Assembly (NCBI RefSeq): GCF_900116555.1 | Contig: NZ_FPAT01000003.1 | Coordinates: 1-64,000, forward strand | Origin: Actinopolyspora lacussalsi subsp. righensis | Lineage (GTDB): Bacteria; Actinomycetota; Actinomycetes; Mycobacteriales; Pseudonocardiaceae | Reading direction: 5' to 3' | DNA length: 64,000 nucleotides | Part shown: in pieces, positions 43,897-52,888 of the stretch | Layout of the letters: each line of letters begins with the position of its first letter | Position numbering within the stretch: position 1 is the stretch's first letter | Notes under the pieces: model-generated | The model's database searches: none | Told to the model about the DNA's origin: nothing | What the model saw: the letters and a program-made list of their open reading frames with translations, nothing else | Made by a program: the position numbers and the translations under genes

Positions 43897-46800
43897 GCAC
43901 GGAAGCGGTGACGCAGCCCGACGGTGCGGCAGCACAGCACCTTTCGACCGCTTCCGGCGGAGAACCCCCCGGAGGGGAGGGGATCGGCAGCCGGTGGCGC
44001 CTGCGGCGGGGCGGCGTGGTCAACATCTGGCAGTACGCCAACCAGACGTTCGACCTCAGCGGTGGACGCGCGATCTTCCAGGGGACCAACGGCTCCGGGA
44101 AGTCCCGGACCCTGGAGTTGCTGCTGCCGCTGTGCCTGGACGGTGATCTGCGGCAGATCGGGTCCAAGGGATTCGACACGGTCAGCATGAAGCGGCTGAT
44201 GCTCGACGAGCGCGAGAGCGGTGGCAACCGGCTCGGCTACGCCTGGGTGGAACTGTCCAGGATCTCGCACGACGGCTCCGAACGGTTTCTGACCTGTGGG
44301 ATCGGCGTGAAGGCCACCGCGACCTCGAACCAGATCAGCGATTCGTGGCGGTTCGTCACCGAACGCCGGGTCGAGCACGACCTGCGGCTGATCGGTCCGG
44401 GAGAGGTGCCGCTGAGCCAGCCCCAGCTGCGCGAGGAGCTGGGCGCGGAGTGCCTGCACGACGAGCAGTCCTTCCGGGCCAGAATCGCGGGCACGGTTTA
44501 CGGCATCACCCCGGAGCGCTACGGCGACCTACTGCACCTGCAACGCACGCTGCGCAACCCCGACGTCGGACTGCGGGTGCAGGAGGGACAGCTCGAACAG
44601 ATCCTGTCCGACGCGCTGCCGCCGCTGGACTCGACGCTGATACAGCGGCTGGCGACCTCGTTCGAGGACCTGGAGTCCATCCGCGAGAACATCCTGCGGC
44701 TGACCACGGCCGACAGCGCGCTGAGCTCGTTCCTGACCACCTATGCGGACTACGCGCTGACAGTGCTGCGCACACGTGCGAAGGCGTCCCGCGAGGCGGC
44801 CAGGCAGCACGACTCGTTGCACACCACGATCGACGAGCTGGCCGAGCGGTACCGATCCGAACTGGACAAACGTTCCGCGAGCGAGGAACGGGTCGGCGAG
44901 CTGGAGCGGCGTGACCGCGAGCTGGACTCCTCGCTGGGGGCGCTGCGACAGAGCCCGGCCTACACCGAGCTGCAGAACCTGCACGACCGCAGGGCACTGG
45001 TGGACAACGAGCGCTCCGCGGCGGAGGGCGCGCTGCGCACTGCCGAACGGCACCGTGACCAGGAACAGCGCTCGGTCTCCACGGTGCTGGGCATGCTGGA
45101 ACGACTGAGCTCGGACATCGACGCGGCCGAACAGCACCGCCAACAGGCCGATGCCGGGCTCAGGGCGTCGGGACTGGACGGTTCGCTGGCACCGGCGATA
45201 CCGACGATGCCTCCCACCGAGGCCACGGTCCGCTGGGAGGTCGTGCGCGGCACGGCCGACAGCGGTTCCGAATGGCTCGACGTGGCACGGCACATCCCCC
45301 CACAACCCGACACCGAGGAACTCGCCTCGCGGCTGCGTGAGGTCGACGAGCACGCCGCCGGGGCGGTCGAGGCCGCGCGGGAACGCGGTGCGTTGACCCT
45401 GGCACTGCGGCAGCAGGCCGAGGAGGCGGATCGGCAGCGGGCCGAGGTCTCCGACGCCGAACGGCAGGCCGAAGCGGCGAAGGTGACCGCCACGGAAGCC
45501 GCAGCACGGCGCAACCAGGTACGGCAGGACCTGTACGACACCGCCGTGGCATGGCTGGACCGGGTTCGACGCTGGTGGCACGACGGCGCGCTGGCGAGCG
45601 AGGCAGCGGGAACACCCCCGCCCCCGGAATCACCGACCCCGGAACAGCTGACAGCCGACCGCTTCGCGGCGCGCGGCGGTCGGGAGCGGATGCGCGAGTG
45701 GGCGCAGCCGGTGCTGCATCGCGTGCGGATGCGCGTCACCGAGCTGGACCGGAAGCTGGCGGAGACCCGTTCGGCGGTGTCGGAACGCGACACCGAACTC
45801 GCGGAACTGCGTTCCGGCGGCGAGCGGGTACCGGCCTCGCCCTCCTGGGCCACCGCGGAACGGGACCCGGGCTCTGGCGAGGCGTTCTACCGACTGGTGG
45901 ACTTCGCGGAATCGCTTTCCGAGTCCGAACGCGCCGCGCTGGAAGGTGCGCTGGAGGCCTGCGGACTGCTCAACGCGTGGGTGACGACCGACGGCACCGC
46001 CACCGACGTCGCCACCTCCGACGTGGTGGCGACCCCGGGCGAGCGGCTCACCGGGAGCTCCCTGTCCGAACTGCTGGTGCCCGCCGCCGAACCGGACTGC
46101 CCCGTCCCCGAGGCGCGGATCGAGGCGTTGCTGTGTTCGGTCGCCGTGGACGACACGGCGGAAACGGCGGTGCTCGCCGACGGCCGCTGGCGCAGCGGCG
46201 TGCTCTCCGGCGCGTGGCGCAAGGAGATGGCCGAGTACGTGGGCGCTGGGGCTCGCGGTGCCGCTCGGCAGCAGCGCATCACCGAGCTGGAGGCCGAGCT
46301 GACGGAACTTCGGGCGGAGCTCGGTGAGCTGGAGCGGCAGCGGGCCGACACGGGACGACGTGCCGAGTCGCTGGAGCGCGAGCTGGAGTCCTACCCGGAC
46401 GACGACGAACTGTTCAGCGCGCACGCGAGGCTGAGCAGCGCCGTCGACGACGCGGACGAGGCACAGCGCACCGCGAACCGGTTGCGGCAGGCCCACGAAC
46501 AGGCGGAGGCGCGCTGGCAGGCGATGCGTTCCGAGCTGTCCCGCGCGGCGGGCGGAGCGGGGTTGAAACCGGAGACCGAAGCGCTGCAGGAGGCCAACCG
46601 GTCCGCCACGGATGCCCGGCGGGCGTTGGAAACCCTGCGCGAGGCGATCGGATCCCGATGCCTCGGCACGTTGGAGCAGCTGGGCACCACGGTGCTGCAC
46701 CACGACGCGACGGTGGCCGACCGGATGGCGGCGGAGTCGCTGGCCGAGCAACACTGCGCGAACCACGCCGAGCAGGCCGCCGCGCTGGCGGAGTTGACCG

Positions 46801-48104
46801 CCTCCGTCGACGACGAGGGCAGGCGGGTCGCCGAACAGGTCGCGGAGCTGACGCGGGAGCAGGAACAGCTCCGAGACCTGCTCCCCGAGGTCAGGGAGCG
46901 GGTCTCGGCCGCCCGGGAGGAGGCCGGGAAGCTCGACGAGAAGCTGACGGCGGCTCGTGCCCGGTTGTCCGAGCGCGAGTCGGAGAGCAGCGAAGCGGCG
47001 AGCGCGCTGCGTCGGGCGATGGAACTACCGGGGCTGTGGGCAGCGGCCGTGGCCGCCACCGAGGGGGAACTGCCCGAAGAACCCGGTGGGGTCGAGGAGT
47101 CGGTGACCGCGCTGCTGTCCACCGCGGTGGCCCGGTCCTCACCGGGTAGCACGGCGGCCAAGGCGGTGCACGACAAACTGCACCCGCTGAAGCAGTCGCT
47201 GAGCGGTCACTTCGACGTCACCACGGCCGAGGAGGACGAGGTGCTGACCGTGACCGTGATCGGCGAGGAGGGTCCGCTGCCCGTCGCCGAGGCGGCCCTG
47301 CGGATAAACCGGCGGTTGGCCGAGCAGCGCGAGTACCTCAACGAACAGTACCGGTCGATCTTCGCCGACTACCTCATCCGCGATCTCGCGGAACGGCTGC
47401 GCGACCAGATCGCGGTGGCTCGGGATCTGTGCGACCGGATGAATCGGGTGCTGGAGGGGGCACGCTCCAGCCAGGGGGTACACGTGCAGCTGGACTGGCA
47501 GCCCGCCACCGCGCTGAGCGAGGACATGCGGCAGGCCATCGAGGTGGTCCGGAAACCGTTCGCGGAACGCGGGGAGCAGGAGGACGCCCTGCTGCGACGG
47601 GTCTTCACCGATCTGATCGAGTCACAGCGGGAGAGCGTTTCCGGCGGTTACGGTGAGATCCTGTCCAAGGCGCTGGACTACCGGGACTGGTACGAGTTCA
47701 CGGTGCGGGTCCGCGACTCCGGTCCCGACGACCAGCGGCGGGTGCGGCGACTGCGGCAGTTGTCCTCGGGGGAGACCCGGCTGGTGTCCTACGTGACCCT
47801 GTTCGCGGCGGCCGCTTCGTTCTACGACGCCATCGAGTCCGCGGCCCAGCAGCACGACCCGTTGCGGCTCGTACTGCTGGACGAGGCGTTCGAACGCCTG
47901 GACGACCCGACGGTGGCACGTATGCTGGGGTTGCTGGTGGATCTGGACATGGACTGGATGATCACCTGGCCGAGCGGTTGGGGAGTTTCCCCCAAGATCC
48001 CGAAGATGCACATCTACGACGTGCTGCGACCGCGCAGCGGGCACGGAATCGCCTGCACCCACACCGTGTGGAACGGTCGCGGTCTGGAGCGGACGGAACA
48101 TTGA
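43893..48104 (+). CDS. jetC: Wadjet type III component JetC, SMC-like ATPase (TIGR02680)
   Basis: The 1403-residue protein is an SMC/MukB-like motor. Walker A is GTNGSGKSRT at about residue 64; the ABC signature is QLSSGETRLVSY near 1290 and Walker B is LVLLDEAFERLDD at about 1326. Between them lie long coiled-coil arms, at about 280-560 and 780-1130, around a hinge region. It dimerises to extrude DNA loops. The C-terminal WMITWPSGWGVSPKI segment is conserved in the family. The GTG at 43893 overlaps the jetB stop (GTGA). The length is typical. Confidence 0.93.
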   Translation: MSTEAVTQPDGAAAQHLSTASGGEPPGGEGIGSRWRLRRGGVVNIWQYANQTFDLSGGRAIFQGTNGSGKSRTLELLLPLCLDGDLRQIGSKGFDTVSMKRLMLDERESGGNRLGYAWVELSRISHDGSERFLTCGIGVKATATSNQISDSWRFVTERRVEHDLRLIGPGEVPLSQPQLREELGAECLHDEQSFRARIAGTVYGITPERYGDLLHLQRTLRNPDVGLRVQEGQLEQILSDALPPLDSTLIQRLATSFEDLESIRENILRLTTADSALSSFLTTYADYALTVLRTRAKASREAARQHDSLHTTIDELAERYRSELDKRSASEERVGELERRDRELDSSLGALRQSPAYTELQNLHDRRALVDNERSAAEGALRTAERHRDQEQRSVSTVLGMLERLSSDIDAAEQHRQQADAGLRASGLDGSLAPAIPTMPPTEATVRWEVVRGTADSGSEWLDVARHIPPQPDTEELASRLREVDEHAAGAVEAARERGALTLALRQQAEEADRQRAEVSDAERQAEAAKVTATEAAARRNQVRQDLYDTAVAWLDRVRRWWHDGALASEAAGTPPPPESPTPEQLTADRFAARGGRERMREWAQPVLHRVRMRVTELDRKLAETRSAVSERDTELAELRSGGERVPASPSWATAERDPGSGEAFYRLVDFAESLSESERAALEGALEACGLLNAWVTTDGTATDVATSDVVATPGERLTGSSLSELLVPAAEPDCPVPEARIEALLCSVAVDDTAETAVLADGRWRSGVLSGAWRKEMAEYVGAGARGAARQQRITELEAELTELRAELGELERQRADTGRRAESLERELESYPDDDELFSAHARLSSAVDDADEAQRTANRLRQAHEQAEARWQAMRSELSRAAGGAGLKPETEALQEANRSATDARRALETLREAIGSRCLGTLEQLGTTVLHHDATVADRMAAESLAEQHCANHAEQAAALAELTASVDDEGRRVAEQVAELTREQEQLRDLLPEVRERVSAAREEAGKLDEKLTAARARLSERESESSEAASALRRAMELPGLWAAAVAATEGELPEEPGGVEESVTALLSTAVARSSPGSTAAKAVHDKLHPLKQSLSGHFDVTTAEEDEVLTVTVIGEEGPLPVAEAALRINRRLAEQREYLNEQYRSIFADYLIRDLAERLRDQIAVARDLCDRMNRVLEGARSSQGVHVQLDWQPATALSEDMRQAIEVVRKPFAERGEQEDALLRRVFTDLIESQRESVSGGYGEILSKALDYRDWYEFTVRVRDSGPDDQRRVRRLRQLSSGETRLVSYVTLFAAAASFYDAIESAAQQHDPLRLVLLDEAFERLDDPTVARMLGLLVDLDMDWMITWPSGWGVSPKIPKMHIYDVLRPRSGHGIACTHTVWNGRGLERTEH

Positions 48105-49384
48105 ACGATCCCGAGAGCATTCGTGCCGTCTGGGACCTGCCGGAGCTGCGGGGCCTCTGGGAACGCGCCAGGCAGGCGCTGGAGGCCGCCGACCGCCCCC
48201 CGACGTTCCGGCTGGAGCTGCCGGACGAACGGACCCGCCAGAAGGTGGGCGAGGTCTACGGCCGCCCCATGTGGGGGCAGGGAACCAGGATCAATGTGTC
48301 CAAGCTGGACGAATCGCTGCGTGCGGGCGCACACGGCGTCGATCTGGAACGGCTGCTGGAGATCCTGCACGAACGGCCGGTCACCCGGCAGGAGTCGGGT
48401 TCGCGACGCCGAGAGCATGAACAGGACCGGACCGTCGGGGTGCTGAACGCGGCGCTGGCCGAACACGGCCTGGCGGAACAGCCGTGGGCCGCGGCGTGGA
48501 CCGACTGGGTAAGGCAGTACGGACGGGTGGCCGACTCGGACCTGGACGCGACCGCGGAACGGGCCGCCGCGGTACTGGCACGTCTCGTGCTGGACCCGGA
48601 TCGACAGCCACGGGTCCGGTGGTCGCGCACCGAGCTGGCAGCGCGGTGCGCCGGGAACGAGTACGAGCTGGACAACGGAACCACGTTGAGCCGAGTGGTG
48701 CTGCGTGCCGCCTCGATGGCGCACGGCACGGACTCACCGGGCGGTGAACGCGAACGCCGGACCCTGTGGGAACGCTGCGGAGTCACACCGGACGGAATCT
48801 CGGCCACGGTGCCCTGCTGGGCGCTGCCACTTCCGGGAGAGGACGCGTGGTCGGGCACCGTGCGGGAACGCACCGAGCTGGGACTGCCGACGCACCTGAC
48901 ACTCCTCGATCTCCGGGCCGCCCCGGAACCCCTGGTCGAACCGGGCACGGTGATCGCGGTGTGCCAGCACACGCGGACGCTGGAAGCCGCCGTGACCGCC
49001 GGTGTCCGGCACCCGGTGGTGTGCCTCTCCGGACGTCCCGGAACCGTGGCGCTGGAACTGCTCGACCGGCTGCGGGCCGACGGAGCGATCCTGCGATTGC
49101 ACTGCGACTTCGACTGGACGGGGCTCTCCGTCGCAGGGGCGCTGTACGAGCGGCCGGGATTCGTGCCGTGGCGGATGTCGGCGGCGGACTACCGCGAGAC
49201 GGTGAACCGGGCCGCCGCCCGGCGCACCGACCTGCGGATCCTGGACGAGAACCCCACCGAGGCACCGTGGGACCCCGAGCTCGCCGAAGTCATGTCCAGC
49301 GCGGGGCGTGCCGTCGAGGAGGAGATAGTGCTCGACGATCTGCTGCACGACCTGCGGAACGGGCTCACCGGCCCGGTGGCCTGA
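48101..49384 (+). CDS. jetD: Wadjet type III nuclease JetD (DUF2399, TIGR02679)
   Basis: The 427-residue protein carries a Toprim-like nuclease domain in its last 130 residues: PVVCLSGRPGTVAL and the acidic DFDWTGLSVAG at about residue 335. JetD cleaves the plasmid after JetABC has finished loop extrusion. The N-terminal half (LPELRGLWERARQALE, then VYGRPMWGQGTRINV) fits TIGR02679. It starts with TTG 48101, overlapping the jetC stop (TTGA). A TTG start is unusual but the overlap makes it convincing. Three 15-bp direct repeats surround its stop. Confidence 0.9.
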   Translation: MNDPESIRAVWDLPELRGLWERARQALEAADRPPTFRLELPDERTRQKVGEVYGRPMWGQGTRINVSKLDESLRAGAHGVDLERLLEILHERPVTRQESGSRRREHEQDRTVGVLNAALAEHGLAEQPWAAAWTDWVRQYGRVADSDLDATAERAAAVLARLVLDPDRQPRVRWSRTELAARCAGNEYELDNGTTLSRVVLRAASMAHGTDSPGGERERRTLWERCGVTPDGISATVPCWALPLPGEDAWSGTVRERTELGLPTHLTLLDLRAAPEPLVEPGTVIAVCQHTRTLEAAVTAGVRHPVVCLSGRPGTVALELLDRLRADGAILRLHCDFDWTGLSVAGALYERPGFVPWRMSAADYRETVNRAAARRTDLRILDENPTEAPWDPELAEVMSSAGRAVEEEIVLDDLLHDLRNGLTGPVA

Positions 49385-49420
49385 GAGGCAGTGGCCTGAG
49401 AGGCAGTGGCCTGAGAGGCG
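49376..49420 (+). repeat. Three 15-bp direct repeats spanning the jetD stop
   Basis: GTGGCCTGAGAGGCA occurs at 49376-49390, again at 49391-49405, and once more with one change (final A to G) at 49406-49420; a partial GTGGCC follows. The first unit contains the jetD TGA. It could vary in number by slippage, but every unit carries the same in-frame TGA. Confidence 0.85.
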
Positions 49421-49427
49421 GTGGCCC

Positions 49428-49449
49428 GGCGATTTCGCGAGAAATCGCC
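49428..49449. repeat. Recurrent intergenic palindrome, copy 4
   Basis: GGCGATTTC-GCGA-GAAATCGCC, 9-bp perfect arms and GNRA-type loop, 44 bp past the jetD stop in the convergent gap with the GH3 gene. It is the strongest copy. Confidence 0.82.
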
Positions 49450-49530
49450 GCCGCGGGTGGCGACCACGACACCGGTTGCCACCACGCGACCAGCCGCGCT
49501 ACACGGCCGGGCTCCACGGCCGGGGAGAGC

Positions 49531-52011
49531 TCAAGCGTCGAGCGTGAGTTCGGCGCGCAGCGGAAGCTCGGCGACGCTGCGTCCGGCGAGCACGGTGAAG
49601 GTGCCGGGTTCGAAACTCCAGCCGCCCGCGGCTGGATCCCAGTGCCGGAACGCGGTGGCCTCCAGTCGCACCGGGACGCTCGCCTCCTCACCGGGAGCCG
49701 CCTCGATCGTGGCGAATCCCGCCAACCACAGTGCGGGACGGTCCACAGCCGACTCGGTCCGCCGCAGGTACAGCTGCACGACCTCCTTGCCGTGCCGATC
49801 ACCGGTGTTGCGCAACCGCACCCGGAACAGGGCGTCCTCTCCGGTACCGATCCGGTCCGGCCCCAGCAGCGCGGAGTACTCCCACTCGGTGTATCCCAGG
49901 CCGTGCCCGAAGGAGTACGCGGGCTGCCGCCCGGCTCGCTGCCACGCCCGGTAGCCGAGGTGCGGACCTTCGGTGTAGGCCAGCTTCCCGTGATCGGGTC
50001 GGGTCTCGAGCACGGGCACGTCGTCCTGGCGCAGCGGCCAACTGGTCGGCAGCCGACCACCCGGCTCGCTCTCACCCAGCAGGACGTCGGCCAGCGCGTT
50101 ACCGCCCTCCTGCCCCGGGAACCAGCTCAGCAGCACGGCGGGGACCTCCTCGTGCCACTCCAGCTCGACCGGTGCGCCCGAGTTCACCACCACGACGGTG
50201 CGCGGGTTCACCCGGGCGACGGCGCGGACGAGTTCGCGCTGCCTGCCGGGCAGCGCGAGCGTGTCCCGGTCGAAGCCCTCACTCTCGGTACGCGCGGTGG
50301 TACCGACCACGACGACGGCGGCATCGGCCTCGGAAGCGGCCGACACTGCCTCGGAGAACTCCCGCTCCTCGTCCGGTCGCTCCGGGAGCAGTCCCAGCGT
50401 CACGGCGCTGAGCGGCGCACCGGACACCCGGTGAGTGGCGAGCACGTCGAACGGACGCTCCGGTTCGAGCTCCACCGGCACCGTGGCGTACGGCGGGGCG
50501 AGAACGCCCGCCGCCGGATCGTCAACTTCCGGTTCGAGCGTTCGCTCCAGCACCACCGAACCGTCGACCGACAGGGTGTGCTGCCCCATACCCGCCACGC
50601 CGAGCTCGTACTCGCCGCCCACTGCCGGGTGAACCCTGGCGATGACCTCGACCGTATCCGCTCCGTGCAGTTCCGAGCCGGTCCACATCAGCTGGGCGGT
50701 GCCACGGTGCTCGGTGCCGAGCAGCTCTCCCCGCGCGCCGCGGAAGCGTACCCGCACTCCGCGTTCCGAGGTCTCCGGATCGGTCAGCATCTCGGCCGGA
50801 ACCGGTTCGAGTCCGTCCCGGACGGTCTCCCCTTCGCGATGGACCACCTCGGTCGTGGGTTCGAGCGCCGCGCGCAGTCCCTCCAGCGGTGAGACCGTGT
50901 ACTCCGGCACCACGCTGGAACTGCCACCTCCCTGGATTCGGGCGGCCGAGGCGTTGTGGCCGAGTACGGCCACCCTGCCCAGCTCGGAACGCCGCAGCGG
51001 CAGCAACGGACCCTCGTCGCGCAGCAACACCATCGAGTCGGCGGCGACCTCACGAAGGATTCGACTCCGGTCCGACGCTGTCGGCGGATCACCGAGCGGG
51101 ACCGGATCATCGAGTTGGGTTGGGTCGTCGAGTTGGTTCGGGTCGTCGAGCGCGCCGACGCGCGCGGCCAGCCGAATGATCCTGCGCACCTTCTCGTCGA
51201 CGGTGGATTCGGCGATCCGCCCGGCACGGATGGCTTCGAGCAACGGCCCGCCCCAGACCTCGGAAGGTCCCGGCATGGCGAGATCGTTGCCAGCCGCTGC
51301 TGACTCCGTGCTGCGCACGGCGGTCCAGTCCGAGACCACCACCCCGTCGAATCCCCACTCCGCGCGCAGTGGATCGGTCAGCAACGGGTGTTCGGTCATG
51401 GTGTGGCCGTTCACCCCGTTGTAAGCGGACATGACCAGCCAGGCGCCCGCGGCGACCACGCGTTCGAACGGCGCCAGGTAGACCTCGCGCAGCGTGCGCT
51501 CGTCCACCCGGACATCGACGGTGTAGCGCTCGGTCTCGGAGTCGTTGGCGACGTAGTGCTTCGGGGCCGCGGCCGTACCGGCTTTCCGCAGGGCGGTGAC
51601 ATAGGCCTCGGCCATCCGCCCGGTCAACAGCGGATCCTCGGAGAAGCACTCGAAATGCCTGCCGCCGAGCGGACTGCGGTGCAGGTTGATCGTCGGGCCG
51701 AGCACCACGTGCACCCCCTTGCGGCTCGCCTCGGCGGCGAGGATCCCGGCAGCTCGGGCAACCGTCGACTCGTCCCAGGTCGCCGCGAGGGCCGTGGGTG
51801 AGGGCAGGCAGCTCGACGGATCACGCTCGTCCCAGAACTCACCGCGCACTCCGGAAGGCCCGTCGGATAGGAACACGCTTCGCAACCCGATCACGTGTTC
51901 GGCGGGGATGTGCCAGAAATCGGCACCGCTGATCAGTCGGACCTTGCGTTCGACGTCGAGGCGCCCCAGCAGTTCCTCGATGCGCTCGTCCGTGATGTGC
52001 GGTGGTCTCAT
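49531..52011 (-). CDS. GH3-family beta-glucosidase
   Basis: The 826-residue glycoside hydrolase has an N-terminal barrel (about 1-300) with FLSDGPSGVRGEFW and the catalytic nucleophile Asp in VVVSDWTAVRST at about residue 227. An alpha/beta sandwich is interrupted by a PA14-like insert (about 385-510), and a fibronectin-like domain occupies the last 80 residues. It has no signal peptide, so it acts in the cytoplasm on imported beta-glucosides or similar sugars. A tandem LDDPNQLDDPTQLDDP stretch lies near 290. GAGGAGGAG is six bases before the ATG, and a perfect palindrome lies upstream. Confidence 0.94.
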   Translation of the reverse strand: MRPPHITDERIEELLGRLDVERKVRLISGADFWHIPAEHVIGLRSVFLSDGPSGVRGEFWDERDPSSCLPSPTALAATWDESTVARAAGILAAEASRKGVHVVLGPTINLHRSPLGGRHFECFSEDPLLTGRMAEAYVTALRKAGTAAAPKHYVANDSETERYTVDVRVDERTLREVYLAPFERVVAAGAWLVMSAYNGVNGHTMTEHPLLTDPLRAEWGFDGVVVSDWTAVRSTESAAAGNDLAMPGPSEVWGGPLLEAIRAGRIAESTVDEKVRRIIRLAARVGALDDPNQLDDPTQLDDPVPLGDPPTASDRSRILREVAADSMVLLRDEGPLLPLRRSELGRVAVLGHNASAARIQGGGSSSVVPEYTVSPLEGLRAALEPTTEVVHREGETVRDGLEPVPAEMLTDPETSERGVRVRFRGARGELLGTEHRGTAQLMWTGSELHGADTVEVIARVHPAVGGEYELGVAGMGQHTLSVDGSVVLERTLEPEVDDPAAGVLAPPYATVPVELEPERPFDVLATHRVSGAPLSAVTLGLLPERPDEEREFSEAVSAASEADAAVVVVGTTARTESEGFDRDTLALPGRQRELVRAVARVNPRTVVVVNSGAPVELEWHEEVPAVLLSWFPGQEGGNALADVLLGESEPGGRLPTSWPLRQDDVPVLETRPDHGKLAYTEGPHLGYRAWQRAGRQPAYSFGHGLGYTEWEYSALLGPDRIGTGEDALFRVRLRNTGDRHGKEVVQLYLRRTESAVDRPALWLAGFATIEAAPGEEASVPVRLEATAFRHWDPAAGGWSFEPGTFTVLAGRSVAELPLRAELTLDA

Positions 52012-52026
52012 GACGGACTCCTCCTC

Positions 52027-52044
52027 AGCGATTCCGGAATCGCT
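52027..52044. promoter_or_regulatory. Perfect 18-bp palindrome upstream of GH3 gene
   Basis: AGCGATTCCGGAATCGCT is fully self-complementary. It lies 15 bp upstream of the GH3 ATG, just above the ribosome binding site, an operator position. The repressor is not visible in the window. Confidence 0.6.
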
Positions 52045-52303
52045 CTCGGCCGGGAAGGCGTGATCAACGGAGCCTACGGCATCGGTCGCGTGGGAACCGA
52101 CAAACGGGACGAGCCCGCGAACGGCCCGTCGGTTCCCGACGGTGTCACGTTCCCAGCCGTGTCACGACTCCTGCCGTCGTCGGTAGCGCGCGGCGTCGAG
52201 ATCCGCCGGCACGCGGCTGCTCCCGTGGCAACCACGACCCCCGCGCTGCCGCTCAGGTGCGGCGGCCTTGAGCGGACGGGAGCGAAGTGAACGGCGCTGG
52301 TGC

Positions 52304-52687
52304 TCACTCCTCGTCGTAGCGGCGATAGAAGTCCTTGAGCAGCTGGTGCGCCTTACGTGTGGGGGAACCGGTTATCTCCACGCTGTCCGCGCCCAGCCGC
52401 AGGATCACGCTCTCCTGGTTGTTGCGTCGCAACCAGGACTGCACCAACGCGACGATCTTCCGGACGCCGGAGCCGGACAGCAGACCGCGCACCACGAACT
52501 CGCGGGTGCCCACCCGCTCGTCGTGGATGTCGCCGAGGCCGGGATCGCGGTCACGCCGTTGCAGGGATTCGATCCGCAGCCCGAGCAGTTCGTGTTCCAA
52601 CGAACAGGTGAGCCGGTCCAGCGCGGCACGGTCGGTCCCGGTCACCGGTACCAGTGTCAACTCGATCGAATCGGCGTGCTCGGTCAT
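52304..52687 (-). CDS. Small protein resembling effector-associated component EACC1
   Basis: The 127-residue protein has a ferredoxin-like pattern. The C-terminal half matches the layout I recall for EACC1 proteins: a strand, then VRKIVALVQSWLRRNNQES, an RLGADSVEITG strand and a final helix ending in DFYRRYDEE. EACC1 proteins usually sit beside peptidase- or TPR-type effector genes in conflict systems. No such partner is next to it here, which is odd. GGAAG precedes the ATG at 52687. The family assignment is from pattern only. Confidence 0.6.
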   Translation of the reverse strand: MTEHADSIELTLVPVTGTDRAALDRLTCSLEHELLGLRIESLQRRDRDPGLGDIHDERVGTREFVVRGLLSGSGVRKIVALVQSWLRRNNQESVILRLGADSVEITGSPTRKAHQLLKDFYRRYDEE

Positions 52688-52888
52688 GAACTTCCAACCA
52701 CGTTCGGGAGTGCGAGCTGCCGCGCGCCCGCCGGACTCGCGAACCGAGCGTACTGAAATCGATCACAGAACTGGCGCGACGCGCTCGAACATCATCCGTT
52801 CGGAGCACCTTGGGCACCCTTAACGGCTCCCGAACCGGCTCGATCGCGTCCGCCGGACATCCGAGTCACGACAGCATTCCGGCAGCCC

